Positions 10,358 to 21,130 of a stretch of DNA of 64,000 bases are shown piece by piece. Position numbers and translations under genes: made by a program. This DNA comes from Saccharum officinarum (taxonomy: Eukaryota > Streptophyta > Magnoliopsida > Poales > Poaceae): the NCBI GenBank assembly GCA_020631735.1, contig CM036158.1, forward strand, positions 79,041,447 through 79,105,446. Reading direction: 5' to 3'. Below the pieces are notes generated by a model that worked only from the letters and a program-made list of their open reading frames with translations, did not search any database and was not told where the DNA came from. Position 1 is the stretch's first letter. Each line of letters starts with the position of its first letter.

Positions 10358-13300
10358 TCACCAAAAATCTGAACACGAGCATGACCCATGTTTGAATTGG
10401 TGGAACCTGTAAGGATCTCTCAGAACAATTTCCCTGTGAAAAACCATGCTAACCAGCTTAAATACCAAATGGCAGTCTGCACAGACCCTGAGATTCTTGA
10501 ATATCCTTATTGTAGATCCTTCTGGCACAACAAGAAGCCCATATGCCAATGCAAGCTTCTCGCTGTGGTTCCAAAGGTTCTGCTCTTTTTGCTCTTCATC
10601 TGTATCATGTAGTGCAGATGAGGTATCAGCGACATAACCTCCTTCTCTGAGCTTTAGCAAGATTTCATCCAACTTAGCATAGATCTGTTCTGCGCACATA
10701 TGACTCCGGTCACCTATACCAAAGGTGCTCACCTCATTCTTCAACTTAAGCCAGCTGCAGGCAGGTCTTTTGTTTAACTTAATACTCTTCATGTGACTCC
10801 TCAATTTGTCAACATCTAACCATCTTGCATTTGTAGCATATAAGTTTGACAAAAGAACATAAGCTGAGTCATCAAATGGGTCCAATTCAAGGAGATTCTT
10901 CGCCACTTTCCTCCCAATATCCAGATTTTTGTGGGTTCTACTTGATGACAACAAACTCCTCCATATTAGGTCATTTGGCAAGACTGGCATTTCATCAATA
11001 AATTTTTCTGCCTCTACAAATCGTCCCAAACGCCCAAGGAGATCCACTATGCAAACACAATGTTTAATTCCAGGACAAACACCAAATGTAGGTACCATAG
11101 AATTATAGTAATCCATGCCCTTGTCTATTAGACCAGCATGACTACAAGCTGAGAGGAGAGCAACAAATGTCACATAGTCTGGCTTTTGCCCCATTGAGAC
11201 CATGTGCTTGAACGTATCCTCAGCTTCCTTGAAATAGCCATATCTTGCATAACCTGATATCAATGTGTTCCAGCATTGCGTAGGCCGACAGGCAGGATCA
11301 GGCAGCATTTTCAACATACAATCCATCTTTCCACATTTCCCATACATATCCATTGCAGCATTAACAACGTGACTATCATAATCTAGCCCGCTTTTCACAC
11401 TAAGGCCATGGAGCTGCATGCCTTCTTCTAATGATGCCAAGCTTGCACTGGATGACAAACATTCAGCTAGACAAAAGCGATCAAGTTTATTTCCAGCATG
11501 CCGTGAATCCATGAAGAGCTTTAGAGCTTCCTCTCCACGGCCATGCCGTACATTGGCAGCTATGATGGCATTCCAGGAAATGGCACATTTATTGTTGATT
11601 CTGCAGAATATATCAGTACTAGATTCTAAATCACCACAGGTTGCATACATTGTGATCAATGAGTTTGTAATGTACTCATCTGATAATAATCCAGTCTGTG
11701 TTATGTATGCATGCAGTGGCATTCCATAACTGTGCAAATCACCTGAAGATTTAAATGTGCCCTGGAGGTTTATCATTGTGATATAATTTGGCTTTATCCC
11801 GGTACCCCTCATCCAAGAAAACACACGCATTGCATTTGCAACATCCTCAAGTGTTGCATAGCCCCCAGTAAGCACATTGCAACTAACAACATCATAACAT
11901 GGCATTGACTGAAATACTCTCTCCGCGTCTTCCATAGAATTGCATTTACTGTACATTGTCAGAAGAGAATTACCAATCAGTAGGACGTTCTGAAGACTCC
12001 GCTGCAATATCATGGCATGAATTGTTCTGCCATTCATCAACGCTTCTGGACTTGAACATGCTCCTAGAGCACTGGAAAATGTCATGTAGTTTGGTGGACC
12101 TTCATCAGTTTGGAGTAACTGATCCAATGTTTCCAATGCTTCAACACAGCTATTACTCTGCACATAAGATGAAATCATAGTGTTCCATGATATTACATCC
12201 CGTCTGCTCATGTTCCAGAACAGAGACTCTGCCTCATCCAATTTCCCAGCTGCAGAATACATATTAACCAGGGCATTAATAAGTGGAACAGAAGAATGCA
12301 GACCACTGGTGACACACAGGGAGTGAATCCCACTTCCCAGGGCAACAAGATCCGATGAGGCACAGACAGATACCAAGCTGCACAGAGTCGTCACATCAGG
12401 CCTCACTCCACCATGACGCATATCTGAAAGTACCATAAAGCATTTGCTGCAGACTTCTTCATGCGAGTACATGGATATCATTGCGTTCCACGATATATGG
12501 TCACGCTCCTCCATCTGATCAAAGAGCTTCTCCGCATCCTGCACCCTCCTGAGGTTCCCAAACATGGTGATAAGCGAATTTGCCACTGAAACATGGGTCA
12601 GAAGGCCAGAGACTACGACATGGGCTGTGACCTGAAGCCCAGCCGCCTCATCCTCAAGTGACCCACACAAGCTGACCACTGTGGCCAATGCATTCGCATT
12701 GCACATGACCCCTTCCTTCCTCATACGACGATAGGCTACCAATGCCTCTTCCATGCACCCGTTTGACGACAATGCCACCATGAGCGCTGTCCAAGAAACG
12801 ACGTTCCGCTGGGGCATCTCCCAGAACAGTCTCTGGGCATTTGAGACGAGCCCACGGGAACCATAGAGGTGCAGGAGCGCAGTCCCGATGTAGACGTTCC
12901 CCATGAGCCCCGCCCCGTGAGTGAGCGCGTGGATGGCGGCGCCGCACGCCGCGCCCTCCTGCCAGCCCCGGCGCTCGCAGGCCGTGACGAGGCTGGCGAG
13001 CGCGAAGCCGCTGAGCGGAACGTCACGCTCCCGCATGACCCGCAGCAGGGTGAAGGCCGTGGATTCGAGGCCGCAGCGCACGCAGCCGGAGACGGCGGTG
13101 TACCAGGAGGAAGACGTCCGGTGCGGCATCTCATCGAACAGGTGGAGGGCTGCGGCAGGGGAGGAGCCTCGACGGAAATAGAAGGCGAGGAGGGTGTTGC
13201 GGTGGAAGGCGCTGAGCGGGAGAGCGCGGCGGATGGCAAGGGCGTGGACGGCGCGCGCGAGGAGAGGGTGGTCGGCGAGGTGGGAGAAGCCGGCGTGCGG

Positions 13301-13636
13301 GAACGCTGCGATGGCCGGGTGCGGGTGGGTTGCGAGGGGGTGGAAGGGTGACGAGGCATGTGGAGCAGGAGGCAGGGGCACGGGAGGATGCGGTGGTTCG
13401 AGGGGGCATGGAGCCGCGGCGGCGGAGAGGCGGCGCGCGGCGAGGCGTGGCCTCGGCCGCGGCCGCGTTGTGGCGTAGCGCCTGGCCACTTTCGTTTCCT
13501 TTTCCCTTTTTCCGTCCCAAAAAAAAAAAACAAAGGAGGGAGAAGTGAAGAAGAATCCGTATATCCGTCCCGTCCTCCGTGCGATAGGAAACCTTCGAAT
13601 CGCGCGGCCCACGGAGCCCAGCACGGCATGACCCAT
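10358..13636 (-). CDS. PPR protein, PLS class with E and DYW domains (organelle RNA editing factor type)
   Basis: Intronless open frame, open further upstream to 13834. PPR proteins of this class bind organelle RNA, and the DYW domain is the cytidine deaminase of C-to-U editing. The tandem PLS repeats span most of the protein, with NSLITMYxxCGDLESS, SWNAMISMYS, and ALLSACSHAGLIDKGMDYYN. The E region follows (WRSLLSSSRTHKNLDIGRKV ... YVLLSNLYAT ... ACSWLKLKN). The DYW domain has both zinc signatures, HSEKLALAYGLL and CADCH, and ends in SDFW, a DFW variant of the DYW tripeptide. It resembles the Arabidopsis At1g16480 type (from memory). The start is unresolved: in-frame ATGs are at 13834, 13636 and 13129. 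The plausible targeting peptide (VARRYATTRPRPRPRLAARR) lies after an in-frame ACG at 13495-13493 where an ATG would be expected. 13636 is used as a conservative upstream limit; residues before about 13495 may not be translated. Confidence 0.9.
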   Translation of the reverse strand: MGHAVLGSVGRAIRRFPIARRTGRIYGFFFTSPSFVFFFWDGKREKETKVARRYATTRPRPRPRLAARRLSAAAAPCPLEPPHPPVPLPPAPHASSPFHPLATHPHPAIAAFPHAGFSHLADHPLLARAVHALAIRRALPLSAFHRNTLLAFYFRRGSSPAAALHLFDEMPHRTSSSWYTAVSGCVRCGLESTAFTLLRVMRERDVPLSGFALASLVTACERRGWQEGAACGAAIHALTHGAGLMGNVYIGTALLHLYGSRGLVSNAQRLFWEMPQRNVVSWTALMVALSSNGCMEEALVAYRRMRKEGVMCNANALATVVSLCGSLEDEAAGLQVTAHVVVSGLLTHVSVANSLITMFGNLRRVQDAEKLFDQMEERDHISWNAMISMYSHEEVCSKCFMVLSDMRHGGVRPDVTTLCSLVSVCASSDLVALGSGIHSLCVTSGLHSSVPLINALVNMYSAAGKLDEAESLFWNMSRRDVISWNTMISSYVQSNSCVEALETLDQLLQTDEGPPNYMTFSSALGACSSPEALMNGRTIHAMILQRSLQNVLLIGNSLLTMYSKCNSMEDAERVFQSMPCYDVVSCNVLTGGYATLEDVANAMRVFSWMRGTGIKPNYITMINLQGTFKSSGDLHSYGMPLHAYITQTGLLSDEYITNSLITMYATCGDLESSTDIFCRINNKCAISWNAIIAANVRHGRGEEALKLFMDSRHAGNKLDRFCLAECLSSSASLASLEEGMQLHGLSVKSGLDYDSHVVNAAMDMYGKCGKMDCMLKMLPDPACRPTQCWNTLISGYARYGYFKEAEDTFKHMVSMGQKPDYVTFVALLSACSHAGLIDKGMDYYNSMVPTFGVCPGIKHCVCIVDLLGRLGRFVEAEKFIDEMPVLPNDLIWRSLLSSSRTHKNLDIGRKVAKNLLELDPFDDSAYVLLSNLYATNARWLDVDKLRSHMKSIKLNKRPACSWLKLKNEVSTFGIGDRSHMCAEQIYAKLDEILLKLREGGYVADTSSALHDTDEEQKEQNLWNHSEKLALAYGLLVVPEGSTIRIFKNLRVCADCHLVFKLVSMVFHREIVLRDPYRFHQFKHGSCSCSDFW

Positions 13637-13834
13637 AAAATCAGACAGCAAGTCAATGAACAGCGTGCATCTGCAAATGATGTTTTTTTTGGCGAGAAAT
13701 CTATAAATGATGTATATATACATTATAAAAAAGCTGAGATACAAATTATCTGTTACACCTAAAAAAATATGAAGAATTTTACTATAGCATGGCATGCAGG
13801 AAACCCACCACCACCATCTGACCGCACGTTCCAT

Positions 13835-13854
13835 TTTGGGAAACCTGATCCCGC
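13835..13854. other. Junction between the PPR gene upstream region and the decayed retroelement
   Basis: Short flank before the LTR-like start TGTTGGG at 13855. No TATA box or other PPR promoter element was identified. The PPR promoter probably lies within 13640-13854, which is AT-rich and includes a TATATATACAT stretch at about 13711. Confidence 0.25.
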
Positions 13855-14277
13855 TGTTGGGCTAAGATAACTTTGAACCAAACACCACCAGCGGAATAAA
13901 TCAACTCAATTGAGTATTCATTTCATGCATGTCAGAGGGTGTATTTATACATGTCCTAATCTTTGTAGTTCCTATACACTTACTATAATACCTATGTTAT
14001 GAAGGAATACGACACCTATAATTATCAGGGACAAATTGGTCATTACATGTTCGACTTCATACTCTTTCTATCCTGAAATGATCTTGAAGTCTATCATCGA
14101 TAGTTTGTCTTCGTGCCATCAGAATAAGATGACTTCGTCTTGTTTTTCCTTGGCGAAGTACGTAAGATGTCTTCGCCCTCGTTTTTTTTTGCCTTGGCAA
14201 CATGGACTGTTTGGCTTCGTTATTAATCAATTCCGAAGTTTTTGGGGGCTGTGTTTACCTGAGGAAAAATCCCCAAC
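13855..14277 (+). repeat. LTR-like segment, TGTTGGG...CCCAACA
   Basis: 423 bp with inverted ends TGTTGGG and CCCAACA. The flanks CCCGC and GTAGC do not match, so it is not a solo insertion. It may be the left part of a longer 5' LTR. Confidence 0.4.
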
Positions 14278-14693
14278 AGTAGCACCTCGTGGTCGAAGTT
14301 CTACTTCAAAGGTCTAAATCCCGTGAAGTTCTCATTTAGAACAAAGGTAAAATGTTGTCCCCATACTTCGGAGTTGGCCTTATAACCGTTAGGAAGTGAA
14401 CATTTACAGTCTTTTGAATTTTAAGGGTCTAATTTGACCGGTGGAAACCGAACGGTTGTGTGTTGACCAAAACTGCCTATATATACTATGGCTGCCGTCC
14501 ATATTTTTACCATTTTGCCGAAGATAGAAGGTGCTGTTAGTTTTTTTACTGAAGCGAAGCCTTTTTAAGCGGAATGATTTTCGCAAAATCTTCTTGCCTC
14601 TTTGTCTATTTTAAGAGTAAGTTTTATTTCACTTTTGTTTGGTTGGTCCCTCTTTTTTTTGTTTAATTGTCTCAAAGATCTTTTTCTTTTAGA

Positions 14694-15250
14694 TGTCTGG
14701 CAATGGGAATATGCCTCTGGAGGCTTCGCCTGCGGATTCAATTGTGGCTTCGCCTATGTTAGATCATGAGGACTTGGAATCTGTTACATCTTCTGAGTCA
14801 GAGCTTCTTGAAGATGATACCAAGTCATTAAGATTTGGTAAAACTTTAGTGACTGAGGCGATTTTATAGTCACTTATTGATAATAAGAGGACCTTAGAGA
14901 AGGATCTTGTTAGGTTGCCAAAAGATGAGACAGTTCCGCTACCAGAGCATGATGAATCTGTTGTGTTCAAAGATTATTTTACTGTTGGTCTTCGTTTTCC
15001 TGTACAAGATTTGATAGGAAATTTCACACCATTTGACTCCTAATGGTGTTTCAAGATTGTTTTGTTTAATCAAATATGAATCCAGATATAAAGCTTTTTG
15101 CTCTCTTCATGAAATGCATACTTAGTTCAAGAACAAGGGTTAATGGAAAAAAGGTAATTAAATATTTTGGATGCAACTGCTTTAAGCCTGTTCACGGAGG
15201 TAAACAAATTTCTCCTGCTTCAAATTCTTTCATTTAGGTGGCATCTAGAT
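14694..15250 (+). pseudogene. Degenerate retroelement gag-like frame (MSGNGNMPLEASPADS...)
   Basis: ATG at 14694 opens MSGNGNMPLEASPADSIVAS and an acidic/serine-rich stretch (SSESELLEDD), with an in-frame TAG near 14868, then DETVPLPEHDESVVFKDYFT and VGLRFPVQDLI. After a frame change the text continues with KYFGCNCFKPVHGGK-like sequence. The order (FKDYF..GLRFP, then a hydrophobic domain) recalls the 'putative gypsy type transposon' domain (PF04195). There are several stops and at least one frameshift, so it is not functional. Confidence 0.45.
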
Positions 15251-16589
15251 TGGATCAATTGTGACAAAGTCTGATATAGGTGGCTCAATTCATGTCATAA
15301 TGACAGAAGTTGATCAAATCCCATTACTAGATTACACTGGATCATAAACTAAACCATGCCTGATAATGATGAGAGGTCAAAAAGGATAGGTTCAAACAAT
15401 GTTGCCAATCTGATAATGATGATGAAAAGAAGTTTAACAGCGGTATCTAGTCTTCCTTGCTTTCACTAACTATCCAAAAATCCATTTCATGCAAAAACGG
15501 GATGAACCTTTACACAAGAATACTTTGAATATTTGCGATTATTGTCAACTTTTTGTAATAGACCGACTGTAAGTAAATTAGTGATGATCATGTGACCCCT
15601 GGCAGATGCATGATTCATATCCAATAAACCTACTCTAGTCCACCATTTAAGCAAAGTATCCCTCCTGATGTTCTTTCCCTTCTTGAATATAATGAGCATA
15701 CTAAAAAGCAACCTCTCACTCTCTCTTCCAAATGGTCATAGCTAACTTTCAAGCTGTGAAACTTATCACTATTACCTCTATTGGTTATTAACCGAACATG
15801 AGAGATGTGGGTAGAGAGAGACAATGAGTGAGAGACCATAATTCTCCTTTCTCCCCCTTTCCCCTCCCCCTTTTATAGGGAAGGTGGAAGGGGAGGTTTT
15901 CATCACTCCCCCTGGCCGGTGGGGCTTGTATTTTACAAAAGAGCATCCAGAGGCCACAATTGGCCCTAAGAATTGTCTTACAAGCCCTCAAAGCATGTAA
16001 TTGGGCCTTGGAAACACTAATGGCGTCCTTAACATATAATACACCCCCGATAGTAGTGCCTGAGCTATTCGGTTTTGATCGAAAGTACATGACCCAATAG
16101 CTAAACACAAATAAGTGTGGCCCAATTACAACTCAATCATGATACAACTCTTGTCTAAATAGATACAAACTATGAATGATTTTAACTTTGACTAGTCTTT
16201 GGCGTCAACCTTTGCTCAAGGCTCCATGACCTTGTCTTTAGCAGCTTGCTTCCTCATATGGCCTTGATCCTTTGTTACCTTCTTTTCGTAATTAAGCCTA
16301 CGCCGAAGACATTGATGTAGTCAAAGTAGGCAAAGTGGTCGACCTAGGCAAGGTAGTTGTAGATGAATCATGACACACATCTTCAAGCCTTCACTCATGA
16401 GTGCTAGGCAAAGCTTTTGTCTTCGGACGGATTGCTTGTCCAATGCACTCCTCACTAGCCCCTCTTGGCTGGCACTTTTGAGAAATTCTTTTGCGTGCTT
16501 GAAGTAAATGACATAAGCATGGTTGATGTCCTGAATGTTGATCCCTCCGCTCTAAATTGGTGGAGAAGGCAGTGTCGATTAATTATGCC
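15251..16589. other. Non-coding interior of the decayed retroelement
   Basis: No coding sequence recognised. A C/T-rich run occurs at about 15845-15870 (CTCCTTTCTCCCCCTTTCCC). Part may be another nested insertion, but no ends were found. Confidence 0.25.
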
Positions 16590-17060
16590 AAAGCTCATGG
16601 AAAAACCCCTTGCGAAAATGTTGACGAAGCTGTAGCCAATGATGTCGAAGCTGGAGTCAAAGTCCCTCACTAAGATGTTGGTGGACACAATGCAGATGAA
16701 GTTAAAGTTGATGGTGCAACCTCTAATTAAAATGTTTATGAAGGCATTGTTGATGTCACCGAAGCTATTGGTGAATCAACTCACTGAAATGTTGGCAAAA
16801 GTGGTGTTGTTGACGTCGAAGTAGATGGCAAAACCCCTCAGCGATAGGTTGGCACGGGCAAAGACGAGTTAGCCAAAGTTGGTGGTGAAGCTGCTCACCG
16901 ATATGTTTGCAAGTTGCTGGTGACATCAAAATCGACAGTAGGGTCTTTGCCAAAAATGATGGGTTGGTTAGTGACAAGTTTGTCGAAGTTAGTGGCAAAA
17001 CCCCTCGTCAAAACATTAGTGAAGTCATAGTTGACGATGCCGAAGCCAGACAGGGCCCCT
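16590..17060 (+). repeat. Minisatellite, about 57-bp unit
   Basis: About eight diverged copies of a unit of 57-58 bases, each containing a core like CTCACTAAGATGTTGG followed by GATGTCGAAGNNGATGG. As the unit is a multiple of three, it also yields a repetitive open frame (KMLVDTMQMKLKLMVQPLIK); this is not evidence for a protein. Confidence 0.75.
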
Positions 17061-17214
17061 CGCCATAACTCGACCAAAGTGACAATGGGTCACTGAACTT
17101 TCAATAGCGAACTAGGGCCGAGAGGGAAAGATGCAATTCTTGGAGCGAGTGTTCTGATGGGATGCTTTGGTGTCTTATCCCGTTCTTTTTTATGGGTGTA
17201 GAATGGGTGGGAGG

Positions 17215-17650
17215 TAGCGAAAAGGGCCCCTTGGCTTTTTTAGATTACTTTGGTGCCAACATCGTGCCTTTTGGGGTGAGGGGCCATAACTCCCAAAATG
17301 AGACCCTTGGTGCTTTTTTAGAATACTTTGGTGCCAACCCCCATACCTTTTGTGCTAAGGGGATAGAAGCAACGAAATGACCCCCTTGACTTTTTTAGAT
17401 TGCTTTGGCCTCAACCCCATACCATTTTAGGCGAAGGGGGATAGAAGTAGTGAAATGTGAGCCCTTTGGCTTTTTTAGATTGCTTTTACCTCAACCCCCT
17501 TACCTTTGATGCAATGGGGCACGAAGTCACAAAATGAACCTCTCGACACTTTTAGATTATTTTGGTGCCAACCCTTATACTTTGAGGTGATGGGGCACAA
17601 AGTCACGAAATGAGCCCCTTTGCGCTTTTAGGTTACTATATCGTCAATGT
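17215..17650 (+). repeat. Minisatellite, about 78-bp unit
   Basis: Five to six copies anchored on CTTGGCTTTTTTAGATTACT and GGTGCCAAC, starting near 17231, 17308, 17386, 17466, 17543 and 17620 (spacing 77-80). It abuts the solo LTR insertion at 17690. Confidence 0.8.
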
Positions 17651-17689
17651 CACCGATGGCAAAGCCCCTCATCGAGACATTGACAAAAG

Positions 17690-19658
17690 TGTAAGGTCCA
17701 AATAGGCTAGATGGGGGGTGAATAGCCTAATTAAAACTTCTACTTGATTTACTTAACCACAAGTGTTAGTACAAAAGGTGGTGAAGCAAAATGCACTAGC
17801 TCTAACTAATTAAGCAAGCGACCTACACAAGTCTAGTACAAGGCTATCCACTAAACACAACAACAACAAGCTAGAAACAAGGAGTAACGCAAGAGAAGAG
17901 CTTTGAGTGATTATACCGCCGTGTAGAGATGAGAAGAATCAATCAATCAATCACACAAGAGAAATCCTCGAGAAGAGAACGACACAAGAATTTATCCCGA
18001 GGTTCACTTGCTTCTCGGCAAGCTACTCCCCGTTGTGGCGATACACCCACTTGTCGATTCACGAGCTAATCGACTATCAAGAGTCGAGCCCTCGGCGGGC
18101 ACCGCACAACCGCACACAAGATGGGGATCCTCCAAGCCACGAGCTCCACTAGAGTATCCAATTTGCGAACTCCCGCGAGGAAGGATCAAGAACCCCTTAC
18201 AACACTTAGTGAGGGCTTCAACAATCTCCAATTGCGAGCTCAATCACCTCCGCTGCTCCAAGCCATCTACCGCGTCGGGAAACACGGAAGAGTAACAAGA
18301 AATCTGCAGCAACTCGAAGATCAAGTGCCTCTAGAATGCAACTCTCAAGTAATGCACTTGAATCTCACTCAATCTCACTCAAGATGTACGACCAAGCAAA
18401 GAGATGAGTGGAGGGGTTGTTCTCTAGCTCAAAGGATGTCTCAAGGTCTCAAATGTGCAAGCTTCAACCCCCCAAACTGGCCACCGTCTATTTAAAGCGA
18501 AGGGGTAAGCAACTAGCCGTTACCGAACAACGCAGTGAAAAACATGATGATCGGACGCACCGGTCAGGGTGACTGGACGCGTCCGGTCGCTACAGGACAA
18601 ACAGTAACAGCACGAGTCAGAGAGAGCCGTTGCCGTGACCGGACCCGCTTCACCATATGACCGGACGCGCTGCACCCGGCGTCCGATCAGAGTCCAGAGA
18701 GCTCCCCGTGTGATCGGACGCGTCCGATCGCATGTGACCGGACGCGCCGCGCGTCCGATCAGCTCCACACCATGCTCTGCTCCTCTAGGTGTCTGACCGG
18801 ATGCTCCGGTCCCGGGGACCCTCGGACGCGCTGGTCGCGCGCCTTTCCTCTATGCCCAGGTGAACTGACTAGACGCGCTGGTCAGGCCAGACCAGCGTCC
18901 GGTCACAAACCCTAGGCACGCTGCGCCTCAGCCCTCGACTTGAGCTGACCGGACATGTAGGTCCACCCTGGACCGCGTCCGGTCTAGCGTTCGGTCACTG
19001 TTTTTCAGTGAGAAACACACCGGACTTACGCCTCCGTTTCTCCGCCTCCGGCGTAGTAGAAAATAGGCGTTTTATTTCCACAAAAAGCACTGAATCCCGC
19101 CTCGCAAGCTCGGCGGGAGGGAGAGAGGTACACAAACCCTTTTCTACCGCTCAAACTCCACCGCCTTCGCAAAATGTGCTAACACCACCATGTGTATATC
19201 ACCATGTGCATGTGTGTTAGCATTTTCACAATTATTTTCAAGGTGTTACATTAGCTCTCTACTAGATCCTAATGCATACGCTCAAGACATTGATCTAGTG
19301 GCACTTGATTCCCGAGCTAACCGTGATTGCCCCTCTTGATAGTAGGCTATGTATCCTAAACCCGGTCAATCACTTCTCTACTCATCTTAGACCGGCAAAA
19401 GGAAAACCCTATGGTTATACCTTTGCCTTGCGCTCTTAGATCCTTCTCCTCCACTTGATCATCATGTCTATCATTTTATGTGCATTCCTTCATGATCTTG
19501 CTCATCATTTCATGCACCAAATCATGTGGTCTTGTGGCCATCTCTCCATGCCATTTCCACCTCCATCACATGTTGCTTATGCCTAGCTTAGTCACACTTG
19601 ATACAATAGCATTAGCAACTTGGTGTCATTAATTACCAAAACCAAACTTGGGCTTTCA
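17690..19658 (-). mobile_element. Solo LTR of the copia family, with 5-bp target duplication
   Basis: 1969 bp with the same ends as the LTR at 345-2301, but with no internal region attached. AAAAG flanks both sides (17685-17689 and 19659-19663), a perfect 5-bp target duplication. A solo LTR is left by recombination between the two LTRs of one element. The sequence on either side belongs to the same decayed retroelement, whose repeat arrays resume at 19680. Confidence 0.93.
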
Positions 19659-19734
19659 AAAAGCCTAGTTGATGACACTAGTATTGATTGCAAAATTTAT
19701 TAAACAAAGTTTGCAAAACTTAGATTCACATTTT

Positions 19735-19910
19735 GCTTTTGTTGCATGTATTTTTGGCAACGCGAAGTTACCAAGCTCTATCGAATCATTCTGCTTCGGT
19801 TGTGCTTATCTTTGGCAACCAAAGTCATTGAGCTCTTATCAATTCAATGTGCTTTAGTTGCGCTTATTTTTGGTAACACAAAGTCACTGAGCTCTTTCAT
19901 TTTATTTGTG
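19735..19910 (+). repeat. Minisatellite, about 60-bp unit
   Basis: Three copies of TTG(C/T)GCTTATTTTTGG(C/T)AAC followed by AAAGTCACTGAGCTCT. A third repeat family of the decayed retroelement, on the right of the solo LTR. Confidence 0.65.
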
Positions 19911-20059
19911 TACTTAGAGATCAAAATGGATGCAGGTGGTGCTTTGCGGCCGCTGACTAGTTTTCATCTCATCAATCATGTTTTTTGCCAATATTGGGGA
20001 GCCCTTTGATGCTATAAGGTGCCCTTTTCGACTCATGCGTTAAATGGATGTTATCGATG

Positions 20060-20225
20060 AATTCAATAATGCACATATTAGCTTTTCTCTCGCATGTTTT
20101 GGAGGGTCAAAGTTTTGAGCCCTTAGGCTTATCAACTAGCTTCACCCTCACATGTTTTCAGAGGGTTGAAGTCTTGAGCCCTTAGGCTTTTCATTTGCTT
20201 TGCTCTCGCTATTTTTGAAGGGTAA
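20060..20225 (+). repeat. Minisatellite, about 62-bp unit
   Basis: Nearly three copies of CTCGCATGTTTTGGAGGGT followed by TTGAGCCCTTAGGCTT. A fourth repeat family, just before the putative 3' LTR start at 20324. Confidence 0.65.
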
Positions 20226-20323
20226 GGACTTATGTTAGTAAGCTCTTTTGCAAAAGTTTATGCTGTCCAGCTTGGTCCACCAAATAAGCCTTGCATATCC
20301 TTAGAGTCATTTTACTTTTCTCC

Positions 20324-20349
20324 TGTTGGGTTAGTCTAGCTGTGACAAT
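20324..20349 (+). repeat. Start of the 3' LTR, truncated by a CACTA insertion
   Basis: TGTTGGGTTAGTCTAGCTG resembles the 5' LTR start TGTTGGGCTAAGATAACTT. It follows a pyrimidine stretch rather than a clear polypurine tract, and is cut after 26 bases by CACTACTAGAAAA. Confidence 0.45.
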
Positions 20350-20770
20350 CACTACTAGAAAATCCACTTCTAAGATAAAAATATTAATGATGAATCTGAA
20401 ACCGTTATAAAAATTGCTTTTTATGACAAAATTTTTGGTTTTGTCATAGATCATCGGTGACAATCCTCGAACCCCCTTTATCTATGATGAAATCGTGTAT
20501 CGTCACAAAAAATGTCACAGAACAACACAGGGTTTTGTCACAGATCACTCACGTGACTGTTCCTGCTCATCTGTAATGATCTTATTCAGAACTGTGATGA
20601 ATAGGGCTTAGTTATTAAACTAATTACTGATCTATGATGAACAATATTTGATCTGTAATGACGGTGCTTCATCATAGATTTCCACATGGTACTTTCTCCA
20701 TCTGACATGTACCTGTGGGACCTGTAGTTACTCATCCGTGATGCTTACAATTCATCATAAAAGTCTATGC
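20350..20770. mobile_element. CACTA (En/Spm) transposon terminus and subterminal repeats
   Basis: CACTACTAGAAAATCC at 20350 is a typical grass CACTA terminal repeat. The next 400 bases carry many direct and inverted copies of ATCTATGATGA / TCATCATAGAT / TCTGTAATGA words, the subterminal array to which the transposase binds. A 3-bp flank AAT precedes it. The opposite end (TTTTCTAGTAGTG) was not found by eye before the gap, so the right limit is unknown and the element may extend over the following pseudogenes. Confidence 0.78.
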
Positions 20771-21085
20771 TCAATCCTTTCTCCAAGCGACGTGTACTTG
20801 TGAGACCCTTCTCCATTCGACCTGTGAGACCCGACGGTTTACGTGTCACGTGTACTTGTGGGGCCTTTCTCTATCTCCATCTGACCTGTGGGACCCGATG
20901 GCTTGCGTGTCACTTGTGCTTGTGGACCATTCTCCATCCGACTTGTGGGACCCGATAGCACCTTTCTCCATCTCCATCAGACCTGCAGGACCTGATGGCT
21001 TGCGTGTCACGTGCCCAACTTGTGAGACTCGATGGCACCTTTCTCCATCTCCATCCGACCTATGGGACCTGACGGCTTGCATGCC
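20771..21085. repeat. Irregular tandem repeats in CACTA-derived DNA
   Basis: Four to five diverged copies of GACCTGTGGGACCCGATGGC followed by TTGCGTGTCAC and TTTCTCCATCTCCATC, with 40-75-base periods. Overlapping open frames on both strands are a by-product. Confidence 0.6.
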
Positions 21086-21130
21086 ACTTGTTGCCGCTGG
21101 GGTTTAATAAATTCAAACTAAAAAAACCAT

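Larger units (their letters stand above)
13855..20349 (+). mobile_element. Decayed gypsy-like LTR retrotransposon with nested insertions
   Basis: It begins with an LTR-like sequence TGTTGGGCTAAG... (13855). A TATA-like CTATATATACTATGG lies near 14477, a degenerate gag-like frame begins at 14694, and four minisatellite arrays follow (16590-17060, 17215-17650, 19735-19910, 20060-20225). It ends with what looks like the first 26 bases of the 3' LTR at 20324 (TGTTGGGTTAGTCTAGCTG). A solo copia LTR is inserted at 17690-19658. This layout (short gag, long repeat-bearing 3' region, no pol) resembles non-autonomous Tat-lineage elements of grasses. No reverse transcriptase or integrase was seen. The 5' LTR end is uncertain: CCCAACA at 14271-14277 gives matching inverted ends, but the TATA-like site lies beyond it. 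Confidence 0.55.

Noticed and set aside
12736..13656. A 306-codon minus-strand frame and several plus-strand frames over the PPR N terminus
   Set aside because: They are alternate-frame shadows of the GC-rich PPR coding sequence.
16639..16824. A repetitive open frame MMSKLESKSLTKMLVDT...
   Set aside because: It follows from a minisatellite whose unit length is a multiple of three.
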